From: Pseudomonadota bacterium | Lineage (GTDB): Bacteria; Pseudomonadota; Alphaproteobacteria; Micropepsales; Micropepsaceae | Assembly (NCBI GenBank): GCA_021804785.1 | Contig: JAJZGY010000003.1 | Location: 121,166 to 185,165 of the forward strand | Length of the DNA stretch: 64,000 bases | Direction of reading: 5' to 3' | Part shown: positions 19,160 to 28,469 of the stretch, piece by piece | How positions within the stretch are numbered: the stretch's first letter is position 1 | Layout: every line of letters starts with the position of its first letter | Position numbers and translations under genes: made by a program | Notes under the pieces: generated by a model | Told to the model about the DNA's origin: nothing | The model's input: only the letters and a program-made list of their open reading frames with translations | The model's database searches: none

Positions 19160-20011
19160 GTGGTGTCGCAAGGGGAATTGGGGGGCACACGCGCTCACAT
19201 CATCGTGTTCGGTAACGAGAAGGGCGGTTCGGGGAAAACCACTGCCGCAATGCATGTCGCCGTTGCCTTGGCCCGATTGGAAAAGCGAATTGTGCTGATT
19301 GATTTGGACACGCGACAAAGGTCCTTACTACGTTACGTTGAGAATCGGGCTCAGTGGAGTTCGCGCAAAGGGGTGGATGTACCTCAGCTGGAGGGGTTCA
19401 GTGTTTCCCTGACACCAGGGGTTTCACTGGATGCAAACGCGCAGGAACAGGCAGGAGAGTTCGAGAGGATCCTTGCGAGCGTTGTTGATCGCTGTGACTT
19501 TGTGTTGATTGACACGCCTGGCTCTGATACGCCGCTATCCCGTCGTGCCCACGCTGAAGCCGATACGCTGGTTACGCCAATGAATGACAGCTTTGTCGAT
19601 TTTGATTTGCTGGCACGAGTGGACCCGACTAGTTACAAGATTATCGGACCTAGTCTCTATTCGAACTTTGTCTGGGATTGTCGCAAGAAGCGGCTACTTG
19701 CGCGGAAGCCGGCACTTGATTGGGTGGTTATGCGCAACCGCATCTCAGCGCATGAAGCAAAGAACAAACGCCGCTTGTCATCCGCTCTGAGCCAGCTTGC
19801 CGAACGCGTGGGTTTTCGAGTAGCCCCAGGCTTTGGTGATCGCGTTATATTTCGGGAATTATTTCCGGTTGGCTTGACAATGTTGGACCTACCGCAACGG
19901 GGCGTGGGGATTTCATTTTCGCTCTCGCATGTCGCGGCACGACAGGAGGTACGCGAGTTACTGGTAACACTTAAACTTCCGGGAGTCGGTTTGCAGACAG
20001 GGGCTCTCTGA
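19160..20011 (+). CDS. mipZ: Division plane positioning ATPase MipZ
   Basis: A ParA/MinD-type ATPase of 283 residues. Walker A is GNEKGGSGKTT near residue 17; Walker B-like residues fall in LIDLDTRQRS and VLIDTPGSDTPLSRRAHAEADTLVTPMNDSFVDFDLL, the latter characteristic of MipZ. In Caulobacter and relatives MipZ follows ParB at the poles and inhibits FtsZ, placing the ring at mid-cell. The GTG at 19160 is used; TTG 19178 with AAGGGG just before is another option. It follows putA by 73 bases. parA and parB are not in the window. Confidence 0.93.
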   Translation: MVSQGELGGTRAHIIVFGNEKGGSGKTTAAMHVAVALARLEKRIVLIDLDTRQRSLLRYVENRAQWSSRKGVDVPQLEGFSVSLTPGVSLDANAQEQAGEFERILASVVDRCDFVLIDTPGSDTPLSRRAHAEADTLVTPMNDSFVDFDLLARVDPTSYKIIGPSLYSNFVWDCRKKRLLARKPALDWVVMRNRISAHEAKNKRRLSSALSQLAERVGFRVAPGFGDRVIFRELFPVGLTMLDLPQRGVGISFSLSHVAARQEVRELLVTLKLPGVGLQTGAL

Positions 20012-20942
20012 GAGCCGCACAGCTGATCAAGTCTAGGAGGGAGCCTGGTCGGCTTTTCGTCGGAGAAGGTCACATAGGGTGGAATGCTATTAGAGGACTT
20101 GGTCCGAACTGTTGGGGTGGCAGGGCTCGTGTTCCGCTGCGACGGCAACAAGAAGCTTCTAAGTCTATAATTCGGAGGCGGGCGCGACTAGCTGCCCTGC
20201 TACACGGCAATGCTTGAGCAAGGGTATCATCACTGCGGTGGGGTGCCCGGGGGGTAATGACAGAGTTCCTGTTTGAAGCTCTGGTGGCAGCAGGAGTGCC
20301 TTTCTTGAAGCATAAGGTCACTGGCGGAGACCTCGGTGACATCACCAACAAGCTGCAGCTATTTGGCAGTGGTGGGTTTGTGATTGCGGGCACCCTTGCG
20401 GTGACGTTGGATCGCGTTGGGCTTGCGGTTCTTCTGATCGGCCTAAGCCGGGGTAGGCACAGGTGGTCGTGGCATTTCTTTGCGCAGGGGTAAGCCTCGT
20501 GGCGGGTACAGAGGCGGCAGCAGCAGGCGCACCACGCTGAGACCCGGTTCCTGGTGGTCAACCTCAACGCTCGAACTGGAGGAATTCGGGGGGGCACGCC
20601 GGGGTAGGTTTGCTGGGCAGATTTTCGACGTGGTGGATTTTTAGGACCTTCTTATCTTCAGGAGCGAAGTCGATCGGCGAAGTCGCGAGCTTCTAGATAC
20701 CGATCTGGATCAGCGCTTCGGCTCGACTGGCGAACCGCTATAAGGACACACAAGCGCATGAAGCGCCGCTAATGTCCCGGATGGAAGGCCATGCGATGCG
20801 TGGCCTTGACAATGATGGATCGCCCAAGGAAATCCACGCAGCCGATTGTTGGTTCATGCTCCTTACTCCTCCCGACAAGGGCGGATCACACGCCCAAGCC
20901 ATTAGGATAAACAGAGTCAGAGACGTGCTCTTGGGTTACAAT
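20012..20942. other. Gene-poor, possibly decayed stretch
   Basis: About 930 bases between mipZ and the 3' end of the carboxypeptidase gene with no recognised product. Immediately after mipZ is a GGCTCT-CTG-AGAGCC hairpin (about 20003-20017) without a T run. A 78-codon frame (20257-20493, forward) and reverse segments such as one with DFAPEDKKVLKIHHVENLP (about 20575-20680, with an in-frame stop just upstream) look protein-like in part but are broken by stops. This could be a pseudogene too decayed to name. Confidence 0.35.
20257..20493 (+). CDS. Hypothetical protein, doubtful
   Basis: A 78-residue frame with a hydrophobic stretch (about residues 35-62, FGSGGFVIAGTLAVTLDRVGL). It opens MTEFLFEALVAAGVPFLKHK. 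No family is recognised, no good ribosome site precedes it, and it lies in a stretch otherwise devoid of genes, so it may be a fragment or chance frame. Confidence 0.2.
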   Translation: MTEFLFEALVAAGVPFLKHKVTGGDLGDITNKLQLFGSGGFVIAGTLAVTLDRVGLAVLLIGLSRGRHRWSWHFFAQG

Positions 20943-22373
20943 TCAGCGCGTGGCAACCGTGGTAAAGCAACTCTGGCCCCGCTCAGTTAGCCGTTCACAC
21001 ACCTTGCGCGCTTGGCGTTCCGCGAAGAGACCAAAGCGGGCCCGGAACATTGTTCGGCCATCAGCCTCTTTGAAGGCGTCTACGATGCGATGCGCGCCCC
21101 CCAGAATGTCTCCGGATTTCCTGGCATAGGCGGCCAGCTCGCGACGGGCGATCGCCGGGCTGTAGTAAGCTCCGATCTGCACCGTCCAGTCGTGACGTGC
21201 GCTCTGTCTCGATGGGCGAGAGGTTGCTGTTCCGGCGGACAACACATTGGCAGCCATTTGGTGTGGCCGATAATACGCCAGGCGCGACTCAGGCCGCGGG
21301 CTTGGTGCGGCAATGGCGGTACGAAGCCGGGGTGCCCCGGACGAACCGATCGCATGTGGACGAGGTGCTGGCGTGGCTTGCGGGATGGGCAACTCGAATC
21401 CTGCGATCATCGTTTGCGGCGCCGCTTCGTAGGCCTTCCAGGGAGGAGTTATATGAGCTACCAGGTTGGGCTCTTCTCCAATCCTGGCGAATTGCTCATT
21501 GAGCAGCTTCTCCATCTCGATATCTCGCAAATGAGCCGTGCGTCCTCCCATGACCACACCAATCAGATGCACATTGCCACGCGTGACTGAGGTTACGAGA
21601 TTAAAACCGGACCAATCCGTGAAACCAGTCTTCATGCCATCGGCGCCCGGATATGATCCGATCAGATGATCAAAGCTGTAATAAGTGTGACCGTGCCATG
21701 TGAAGGAGTGAGTTGTAAAAAAGTGGAAGTATTGAGGAAAGTCGTAGCTGATACGTCTAGCTAAAATCGCCAGGTCACCAGCGGTAGTCAATTGACCACG
21801 ATTTGGAAGTCCAGAGGCATCGGCATAGTGTGTGTGCGTCATTCCCAATTTATGGGCTTCCGTAGTCATCATGCGGGCAAAACGAGTTTCGGTACCGCCC
21901 AATTCTTCGGCAACGACTACTGCAATATCGTTGGCGGAAAGAACGATAATTGCCTTGATGGCCTGCTTTACAGTGACAGTGTCAACACCCGGGCGCAAAT
22001 AAAGCTTTACCGGCGCCTGGCCCGCGGCGTGCGCGGACACCGGCATCGGTGTCTGCAACGTCACAGTGCCCTTTTTGAGCGCATCAAACAGCAGGTAAAG
22101 GACCATCAATTTGGTCAGGGAGGCAGGATAGCGAAGCACCTCGGCATGCCTGGCATAAAGCACGTGGCCGGTTTCACCGTCCACGATCAGGGCGGCGTCC
22201 TCTGACGGATAGGTGTATTGGTAAAGTGAGCGATGGGGATGCCAGTAATGCGGGTAATGCGGGTGCGCAGCCACAGGCGAAGAGAAGGCTATCGTTGCTG
22301 CGAGGAAGGCTGCGCCGAACAAAAACAGTTTTTGTGCGATCGCGCCGCAGCCGACGCGCGGTCGAGACTTCAT
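20943..22373 (-). CDS. D-alanyl-D-alanine carboxypeptidase (S11 family) with SPOR domain
   Basis: A 476-residue penicillin-binding protein that trims the terminal D-Ala from peptidoglycan stem peptides in the periplasm. A signal peptide spans about residues 1-36 (ending SSPVAA). The S11 motifs are complete: SLTK at 85-88, SAND at 146-149, and KTG at 248-250. A low-complexity linker (about 325-395) leads to a C-terminal SPOR domain (DWTVQIGAYYSP...), which binds denuded septal glycan, so the enzyme likely acts at the division site. ATG 22373 has AAGGGG upstream; an ATG or alternative at 22391 would overlap that site. Confidence 0.92.
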   Translation of the reverse strand: MKSRPRVGCGAIAQKLFLFGAAFLAATIAFSSPVAAHPHYPHYWHPHRSLYQYTYPSEDAALIVDGETGHVLYARHAEVLRYPASLTKLMVLYLLFDALKKGTVTLQTPMPVSAHAAGQAPVKLYLRPGVDTVTVKQAIKAIIVLSANDIAVVVAEELGGTETRFARMMTTEAHKLGMTHTHYADASGLPNRGQLTTAGDLAILARRISYDFPQYFHFFTTHSFTWHGHTYYSFDHLIGSYPGADGMKTGFTDWSGFNLVTSVTRGNVHLIGVVMGGRTAHLRDIEMEKLLNEQFARIGEEPNLVAHITPPWKAYEAAPQTMIAGFELPIPQATPAPRPHAIGSSGAPRLRTAIAAPSPRPESRLAYYRPHQMAANVLSAGTATSRPSRQSARHDWTVQIGAYYSPAIARRELAAYARKSGDILGGAHRIVDAFKEADGRTMFRARFGLFAERQARKVCERLTERGQSCFTTVATR

Positions 22374-22597
22374 TCGATACCCCTTAGGCACTACCAGGAA
22401 TCATTTAAAGAATGAGATCAAATTAAGCCGCAATTTTCAAGGAGATAGCCAAAAAAAAGCTGATATTTTCGATATTTACCAGTTGTTAAGAATTATGGCG
22501 ATCCGGTGATTAGGAGTTATGGCGGTCATTGGTTTTTGATGTTTCAAGAAAGCGGAGGCAAAAATTTATCGCCATGGTGCGGTGCAGCAAAAACTGC

Positions 22598-22626
22598 TTG
22601 ACAGCGCGATCAGGGGGCACCATATA
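22598..22626 (+). promoter_or_regulatory. Phasin gene promoter
   Basis: TTGACA (22598-22603), a 17-base spacer, and CATATA (22621-22626) as a weaker -10 box. It lies about 100 bases upstream of the phasin start, just before the TGC palindrome. Confidence 0.55.
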
Positions 22627-22631
22627 GGTCA

Positions 22632-22646
22632 TGTTGCACTGCAACA
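22632..22646. promoter_or_regulatory. TGC palindrome, candidate PhaR-type operator
   Basis: Perfect inverted repeat TGTTGCA-C-TGCAACA located at the expected transcription start of the phasin gene. PhaR repressors of polyhydroxyalkanoate genes bind TGC-rich palindromes of this kind, so repression in the absence of polymer granules is a reasonable inference. No phaR gene is in the window. Confidence 0.5.
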
Positions 22647-22725
22647 GGCCGGATCCCTCGGGTCGGATGCTGTAATCTTATCGCGCAGTGCTCCATGAAA
22701 CCTCTACGACGAAGGAGCGATGGAC

Positions 22726-23187
22726 ATGGCGACGAAGACAAAGTCTGGTGATCAATTCGAGGATGGCGCAGAAACTGTACGTACGGCTGTCAGTGCGGGC
22801 GCAGACGCTTTCAAGAACGGCTTTGAGAAGGCTGCTAAAGGATATGATCAGCTTTTCTCCTATGGAAAGCAGACGATGGACGCTTACCTCAAGTCGGCCA
22901 ATGCCGCCGGCAAGGGTGTCGAAAGCTTTCATAATGAAATCTTCAATTTTTCGAAGCAGGCAATTGAAGACAATATGGCCGCCGCTAAGGCGCTGATGGC
23001 GTCAAAGTCTGCCCATGAAGTCTTTGAGCTTCAGACCGATTTTGCCAAACAGGCTTTTGACGCCTATTTCGGTGAAGCCACTAAATTAGGAGAAATCCTG
23101 ACCGCCACGACCAAGGATGCGATAGAGCCGCTTCAGGCCCGCATGCAGGCTTGGATGAATATCGTCAACACCTCCCGCGCTGCCTAA
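22726..23187 (+). CDS. Phasin family protein
   Basis: A 153-residue, almost wholly helical, amphipathic protein of the phasin family (PF09361 type): DAFKNGFEKAAKGYDQLFSYGKQTMDAYLKSANAAGKGVESFHNEIFNFSKQAIEDN is the conserved core in pieces. Phasins coat polyhydroxyalkanoate granules. Two ATGs are close: 22720 is only two bases after GAAGGAG, while 22726 has eight-base spacing and is preferred. The gene stands alone between a promoter with a TGC palindrome and a strong terminator, the usual arrangement for a highly expressed phasin. No PHA synthase is nearby. Confidence 0.88.
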   Translation: MATKTKSGDQFEDGAETVRTAVSAGADAFKNGFEKAAKGYDQLFSYGKQTMDAYLKSANAAGKGVESFHNEIFNFSKQAIEDNMAAAKALMASKSAHEVFELQTDFAKQAFDAYFGEATKLGEILTATTKDAIEPLQARMQAWMNIVNTSRAA

Positions 23188-23212
23188 AACCAGCGCGCAC
23201 TGAGAGTTGAGC

Positions 23213-23242
23213 CCCGGGTGGCGTCGCCACCCGGGTTTTTTT
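23213..23242 (+). terminator. Rho-independent terminator of the phasin gene
   Basis: Ten-base-pair GC-rich stem CCCGGGTGGC/GCCACCCGGG with a three-base loop (GTC), followed directly by seven T. It begins 26 bases after the phasin stop. Confidence 0.92.
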
Positions 23243-23361
23243 GTCTCTTCCGGGCAGCCATCGCCTCCGGGATGCGCATTCCCCCTTCACGCGGCGCTCC
23301 AAAAGAGACAAGATTTGCCGCATGCCGTAAGTTGGGCGGCGAAGATGGATAGTTCGAGTAC

Positions 23362-23703
23362 ATGGCGGCTAAACGACCAACGCGTGGCACCGGCGGCCCA
23401 GCTGACGATACCGAATCGGGGATCGTCACCAAGCCGCGCCCTAAGACCAAAAAACCGAGTTTATACAAAGTCTTATTGTTAAACGACGACTACACCCCCA
23501 TGGAGTTCGTGGTGCTCATCCTCGAGCGTTTTTTCAATAAAAACCGGGATGAGGCGGTGCAAATTATGTTGCACGTCCATCGTCACGGTGTGGGGATTTG
23601 TGGCGTTTTTACCTATGAGGTCGCCGAAACAAAAGTCGCACAGGTCATTGAATTCGCCCGACGTCATCAACATCCTTTACAGTGTACCATGGAGAAGGAA
23701 TAG
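23362..23703 (+). CDS. clpS: ATP-dependent Clp protease adaptor ClpS
   Basis: ClpS binds proteins with N-degron residues and delivers them to ClpA-ClpP. The 113-residue protein has a disordered N-terminal extension (about 1-33) and the conserved core: [18 protein letters not shown] with the substrate pocket residues, then [23 protein letters not shown]. It is followed five bases later by clpA, whose start is a TTG, so the two are co-expressed and probably translationally linked. Confidence 0.95.
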   Translation: MAAKRPTRGTGGPADDTESGIVTKPRPKTKKPSLYKVLLLNDDYTPMEFVVLILERFFNKNRDEAVQIMLHVHRHGVGICGVFTYEVAETKVAQVIEFARRHQHPLQCTMEKE

Positions 23704-23707
23704 CCCG

Positions 23708-26026
23708 TTGCCCTCACTGTCGCGCAGCCTGGAACAAGCGTTGCATCGCGCCATCAAGCTCGCCAGCGACCGTCATCACGAGTATGCGACCCTCGAGCAT
23801 CTTTTGTTGGCTCTGCTAGAGGACACGGATGCTGCACAGGTGCTGAAAGCCTGCAATGTTGATGCGGATGCGTTGCGGCAGGCGCTACTTCGTTATGTCG
23901 ATCAGGAATTGCTCACCCTCGTGATTGAAGATGGCGAGGACGCCAAGCCTACTACGGGATTTCAGCGTGTTATCCAGCGGGCGGTGCTGCATGTGCAGAA
24001 TTCGGGCCGAGAGGAGGTAACCGGAGCGAATGTCCTCGTTGCTCTATTCTCTGAGCGCGAAAGCCATGCAGTGTATTTTTTGCAAGAACAGAATATGACA
24101 CGCCTCGATGCGGTGTCCTATATTAGTCATGGGGTTGCTAAGCGCCCGGGCATGACACAGCAAAAGGCGGTACGTGGTGCCGATGAAGATGAAGAGGGAG
24201 AGAAATCCTCGAAGCACGGAACTGAAGCGCTAGAAGCTTACTGCGTCAACCTCAATGAGAAGGCTCGGGCCGGGCGGGTGGATCCTCTTATCGGACGGGA
24301 ACGCGAAGTCGAGCGCACAATTCAAATTCTGTGTCGGCGGTCCAAGAACAATCCATTGTTTGTTGGTGATCCTGGGGTAGGCAAGACAGCGATTGCTGAA
24401 GGTCTGGCACGTAAAATCGTAGATCACGACGTACCGGAGGTTCTGGCGAATGCAACCATCTATGCGCTCGATATGGGCGCTCTTATTGCTGGAACACGCT
24501 ATCGCGGGGACTTCGAGGAGCGCCTAAAGTCAGTGGTAAAGGAACTGGAGGCCATCCCAGGTGCAGTTCTGTTTATTGACGAAATCCATACGGTTATCGG
24601 AGCCGGGGCGACAAGCGGGGGCGCAATGGACGCCTCGAATTTGCTAAAACCAGCACTACAGGCTGGCTCACTGCGCTGCATGGGATCAACGACTTACAAA
24701 GAGTATCGTCAGTATTTCGAGAAAGATCGGGCCTTGGTCCGCCGCTTTCAGAAGATCGACATAGCAGAGCCAACCGTTCCCGATACCATCAAAATTCTCA
24801 AAGGCTTGAAGCCATACTTTGAAGAATACCACAAGGTTCGTTACACCGCGGATGCGATCAAGACCGCTGTCGAGCTTGCAGCGAAATACATAAATGATCG
24901 GAAACTTCCCGATAAGGCAATCGACGTCATAGATGAAGTTGGTGCAGCACAAATGCTGTTGCCAGAGTCCAGGCGTCGCAAGGTGATTGGTGTTGAGCAG
25001 GTAGAAGATGTCGTGGCCAAGATGGCACGAATTCCTCCGAAATCTGTATCCAAGTCAGATACGGAGCTGCTCCGTAACCTGGAAGGTGATCTGCAGCGCG
25101 TCGTCTTCGGACAGGATGACGCCATTCATCAGCTTGCCGCAGCCATCAAGCTGGCACGTGCTGGATTACGCCAGAGCGAGAAGCCCGTCGGTTGCTATCT
25201 GTTCTCCGGGCCGACAGGCGTGGGCAAAACCGAAGTTGCTCGACAGCTTGCGTCAATTCTTGGGGTTGAGCTGCTGCGCTTTGACATGAGTGAATACATG
25301 GAGCGGCACACGGTTAGCCGTCTGATCGGGGCCCCTCCTGGATATGTTGGCTTTGATCAGGGCGGACTTCTCACCGATGGCATAGATCAGCATCCACATA
25401 GCGTGTTGCTGCTTGATGAGATCGAAAAGGCGCATGGTGATCTCTTCAACATACTGTTGCAGGTCATGGACCATGGCAAGCTTACGGATCACAATGGCAA
25501 GAAAATCGACTTCCGTAATGTGATCTTGATCATGACCACCAATGCTGGAGCATCTGATGCAGCCAAAGACGCGATCGGCTTTGGACGGGGCAAGCGCGAG
25601 GGTGAGGACGAAGAGGCAATAAAGAAGCTGTTTACGCCGGAATTCCGCAATCGACTTGATGCCATAATCGGATTTGCGCCGCTTTCGCGCGCCACCATCG
25701 ACCGAGTGGTTGAGAAATTCGTGCTCGAATTGGAGGCGCAGCTAGCCGATCGAGACGTCACCTTTGATCTAACTGCGGAAGCAACCCGCTGGCTGGGCGA
25801 GAAAGGGTATGACGATGCCTTCGGCGCACGTCCGCTGGCACGGGTAATACAGGAGCATATCAAAAAGCCACTTGCGGATGAGATTCTGTTTGGCAAGCTG
25901 AAAAATGGTGGGACTGTGCGCGTTCTGCTGGATCGCGACAATGACAAGCTGGTCTTTGAATTTATTACGCCAGAGACTCCCAGGCCGAAGGCTCTTCCAC
26001 CTCCCAAGGCCGAAGAAGTTGGCTGA
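23708..26026 (+). CDS. clpA: ATP-dependent Clp protease ATP-binding subunit ClpA
   Basis: AAA+ unfoldase of the ClpAP protease. From TTG 23708 the protein is 772 residues: Clp N-domain ([36 protein letters not shown]), first AAA module with Walker [14 protein letters not shown] and Walker B LFIDEIHT, and second module with [11 protein letters not shown] and [10 protein letters not shown], then the ClpA/B C-terminal domain. The family always begins near this residue, which fixes the start although the frame is open to 23549 within clpS. AAGGAA lies nine bases before the TTG and overlaps the clpS end. clpP is not in the window. Confidence 0.96.
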   Translation: MPSLSRSLEQALHRAIKLASDRHHEYATLEHLLLALLEDTDAAQVLKACNVDADALRQALLRYVDQELLTLVIEDGEDAKPTTGFQRVIQRAVLHVQNSGREEVTGANVLVALFSERESHAVYFLQEQNMTRLDAVSYISHGVAKRPGMTQQKAVRGADEDEEGEKSSKHGTEALEAYCVNLNEKARAGRVDPLIGREREVERTIQILCRRSKNNPLFVGDPGVGKTAIAEGLARKIVDHDVPEVLANATIYALDMGALIAGTRYRGDFEERLKSVVKELEAIPGAVLFIDEIHTVIGAGATSGGAMDASNLLKPALQAGSLRCMGSTTYKEYRQYFEKDRALVRRFQKIDIAEPTVPDTIKILKGLKPYFEEYHKVRYTADAIKTAVELAAKYINDRKLPDKAIDVIDEVGAAQMLLPESRRRKVIGVEQVEDVVAKMARIPPKSVSKSDTELLRNLEGDLQRVVFGQDDAIHQLAAAIKLARAGLRQSEKPVGCYLFSGPTGVGKTEVARQLASILGVELLRFDMSEYMERHTVSRLIGAPPGYVGFDQGGLLTDGIDQHPHSVLLLDEIEKAHGDLFNILLQVMDHGKLTDHNGKKIDFRNVILIMTTNAGASDAAKDAIGFGRGKREGEDEEAIKKLFTPEFRNRLDAIIGFAPLSRATIDRVVEKFVLELEAQLADRDVTFDLTAEATRWLGEKGYDDAFGARPLARVIQEHIKKPLADEILFGKLKNGGTVRVLLDRDNDKLVFEFITPETPRPKALPPPKAEEVG

Positions 26027-26140
26027 TTTACTCCAGTCACAGTCACCTGGTGTGTTCTGTTGTAGCAGAGTGGGTTGCGATCGCTCGAAGTGACCGCGGG
26101 GCTTGTGTCCGGATGAGTCTTAAGCGGCTGTGACCTGCTT

Positions 26141-27712
26141 TTAACCTTCCGTGACCTCAAAGCTCTTTTCACGTGAATTCAACGTGGGGCGCGGCTTGGG
26201 AATAAACGCCAGTATCACGATGCTCGTCAGCGATAGCAGTAATAACAGATGAAATGTGTCTGCGTACGACGCGACCAGGGCGCTGCGTGACACTATGGCG
26301 TTTAAATCCGTCAGGCCGGTTGGAAGTCTTATATTAAAAAACATGCTCTGTGCATTGATTGATAAGGCGCGATTGAATGGCGTCAGCTCGCTAGCCAGTG
26401 ATGCGTGAACAATTTGTGCGTTCGTCGCGAGGACCGTTTGCGAGATTGATATCCCAATACTTCCGCCGAGGTTGCGGAACAGATTGAACACCGACGCACC
26501 ATCCGTACGCAAATTTCCGGGTAGCGTTGCAAACGCCATGATGTTCGCAGAGATGAAAATCATCCCGCCGCCAATGCCTCTCACAACCGTATTGATGATA
26601 AGTTCCAAGACTGACACGGACGGCGTCCAGTGTGACATTTGCCACAGTGACCAGCAGATCAGTACGGATCCCACAGCCATGGGTATGCGGGCGTCTTTGC
26701 GCATTACGAGCCTGCCCACAAATAGCATGGATAGCATGACCCCAATGCCGCGCGGGGCGAGGAGTATTCCGACATTGAGAACGGGTCGTCCGCCCAATTC
26801 CTCTAGATAGGGAGGCAGTAGCGCGGAGTTAGCAAAGTTGGTCATAGAAATGAAAAAGGTCATCAGGAGCGCAGAGGTGAAGTTGCGATCCTTGAATACG
26901 GTGCGCTTTATAAATGTTTCGTCCTTTGTAAAAAACTGAACCAGAAAGAGGTATGCTCCAACGCCTGCCAGCGTGGCCTCTATGATAATTTCAGACGAGG
27001 AGAACCAGTCCTTGGTTGTCCCACGATCAAGCATGAACTGTAGGGCCCCGATAGCTACGGCAAAGAAGGCAAAGCCAGATAGATCAAAGCGTCCCTGCTC
27101 TTCTTGCTTGTCGCCAGGCAACAGTACGAACAGACCTAGTGCAGCAATGATGCCAAATGGGACATTGAGATAGAATACCCATCTCCAGCTGTAATTCTCA
27201 GTTAGGAATCCACCCAGCGTGGGCCCGAGGATGGGGCCGATCATAACCACCATCCCCCAGATCGACATAATGGTTCCGCGTTGTTCGACCGGGTAACAGT
27301 CGAGCATGAGTGATTGCGATAATGGAGACAACAGGGCGCCAGAGGCGCCCTGAAGCACACGGAACAGGACGATTTGATCAAGCGTTTGCGCAGCACCAGC
27401 GAGCGCGGAAGCTATTGTGAAGCCTAGGAGTGCAAGGACAAACAGCCGCTTTCGTCCGAAGCGTCCTGAGAGCCAACCAACCGGGGCAGTCATGATCGCA
27501 GCGGAAACCATGTAGGACGTCAGAACCCAAGTGACCTGTCCAAGTGTGGCCTGAAATGAGCCCTGCATGTATGGCATCGCCACATTGGTGATTGTGGAAT
27601 CCAGCACCTGCATGAAGCTGGCGAGCATGGCGCATATCGTGGCGACGTATAGCGCCAGAGATCCGGGCTGGAGGGTGCCGTTCCTCGGATTTGACGTTAC
27701 TGGCTCTACCAT
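26141..27712 (-). CDS. DHA2 family MFS drug efflux transporter (EmrB/QacA type)
   Basis: A 523-residue inner-membrane transporter with about 14 hydrophobic segments. It carries MFS motif A-like sequence GWLSGRFGRKRLF (about residues 79-91), the motif LDSTITNVAMPYM near residue 38, and motif C-type GPILGPTLGGFLTENYSWRWVFYLNVPFG. DHA2 proteins export drugs by proton antiport and often work with an EmrA adaptor, but no adaptor gene adjoins this one. ATG 27712 starts the protein. The gene converges on clpA with a gap of about 115 bases. Confidence 0.92.
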   Translation of the reverse strand: MVEPVTSNPRNGTLQPGSLALYVATICAMLASFMQVLDSTITNVAMPYMQGSFQATLGQVTWVLTSYMVSAAIMTAPVGWLSGRFGRKRLFVLALLGFTIASALAGAAQTLDQIVLFRVLQGASGALLSPLSQSLMLDCYPVEQRGTIMSIWGMVVMIGPILGPTLGGFLTENYSWRWVFYLNVPFGIIAALGLFVLLPGDKQEEQGRFDLSGFAFFAVAIGALQFMLDRGTTKDWFSSSEIIIEATLAGVGAYLFLVQFFTKDETFIKRTVFKDRNFTSALLMTFFISMTNFANSALLPPYLEELGGRPVLNVGILLAPRGIGVMLSMLFVGRLVMRKDARIPMAVGSVLICWSLWQMSHWTPSVSVLELIINTVVRGIGGGMIFISANIMAFATLPGNLRTDGASVFNLFRNLGGSIGISISQTVLATNAQIVHASLASELTPFNRALSINAQSMFFNIRLPTGLTDLNAIVSRSALVASYADTFHLLLLLSLTSIVILAFIPKPRPTLNSREKSFEVTEG

Positions 27713-28085
27713 CGGTCCACACTGCCCGTATTTCTGAAAAGTGCTGTCTGCCGAAAGGGTTGATCTTTATAAGTTGTCAAAAAATTTATGGAATATATCT
27801 CTGGGTCCTTCAAGTCGGGGCAATTTGTGGACAAAAGCGTGTAGTTGGTCATCGGCAGGGGTTCGAGCCCAACGGGCTCCCGGCTCGAGCTACGCTCCAG
27901 CAAAGCAGTGCCGCTCGCCGGGGGGGGCGGCAGATTGCCGTTCAGGCTATATGGTGCTGGTCCAGGTCCTTGAACGTGGCTCAAAGCCGTGCGTCAATCT
28001 CCTCGAGCATGGTACGAAAGACAATACCGCGCTGCGTTGGTTGGCGTGTCACGCTTAGGAGAGTTCAGGGGGGCAGAGGCGAGTG
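27713..28085. other. Intergenic stretch with a hairpin
   Basis: About 370 bases between divergent genes with no convincing reading frame. A GAGCCC-AAC-GGGCTC hairpin lies at about 27867-27881 next to GGTTCGAG, which resembles a tRNA T-arm but does not pair as one. A run of seven G follows at about 27920. Confidence 0.35.
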
Positions 28086-28469
28086 ATGTGCGAAGCGGAG
28101 CAGGCTGTTGTTGCGGCGCAAAAGGTGCTTGATGACTTCATGGCAGCTTTTAATGCCCGCGACGTAAGAGCATTTGAAGCGACTTTTAATTTCCCGAGTG
28201 TGCGTCTGGCGTCAGGAAAACTTGTATTGATAGAGAAGGGGTACCACGCGCTGTCCATGTTCACGACAGGTGCGCTGGCAGAATGGGATCACTCCGCCTG
28301 GGAGCGCCGAAACGTACTTCATGCCGGACCGGACAAGGTGCACATCGATACCCGCTTTTCCAGATATCGTAAGGATGGCACTGTTATCGGAGGATTTGAC
28401 TCTATCTACGTCGTGACCTGCGAAGATGGGCATTGGGGGGTAAAGATACGATCAAGCTTTGCTCCTTAA
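28086..28469 (+). CDS. SnoaL/NTF2-like protein
   Basis: A 127-residue protein with the pattern of NTF2-like cone-fold proteins: an N-terminal helix (VLDDFMAAFNARDVRAFEATFNFPSVRLASG), a central part, then strands ending DSIYVVTCEDGHWGVKIRSSFAP. Members range from isomerases to proteins of unknown role; no catalytic residues can be assigned. The first codon is ATG 28086 (GTG 28083 lies directly before). Its stop abuts that of the convergent small membrane protein gene. Confidence 0.7.
   Translation: MCEAEQAVVAAQKVLDDFMAAFNARDVRAFEATFNFPSVRLASGKLVLIEKGYHALSMFTTGALAEWDHSAWERRNVLHAGPDKVHIDTRFSRYRKDGTVIGGFDSIYVVTCEDGHWGVKIRSSFAP

Larger units (their letters stand above)
22374..22725. other. Divergent regulatory region, carboxypeptidase and phasin genes
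   Basis: About 350 bases between divergent genes. It holds an AT-rich part with an imperfect direct repeat around TTATGGCG (about 22490-22530) and, nearer the phasin gene, the promoter and palindrome listed separately. No gene is seen. Confidence 0.5.

Noticed and set aside
20003-20017. Terminator after mipZ
   Set aside because: The GGCTCT/AGAGCC hairpin is only six pairs, overlaps the stop codon, and has no T run after it.
20070-20597. Long reverse frame of 175 codons
   Set aside because: Rich in Arg, Pro, Ser and Cys with no motif, as expected from an antisense frame of partly coding DNA; it is not listed as a gene.
23549-23707. N-terminal extension of ClpA within clpS
   Set aside because: The ClpA family starts at the segment encoded from 23708, and the upstream residues are the shifted frame of clpS.
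27850-27885. tRNA-like T-arm (GGTTCGAG flanked by G and C runs)
   Set aside because: The five-base T stem does not pair, and no acceptor, D or anticodon arm can be folded around it on either strand; it is better explained by the GAGCCC/GGGCTC hairpin.
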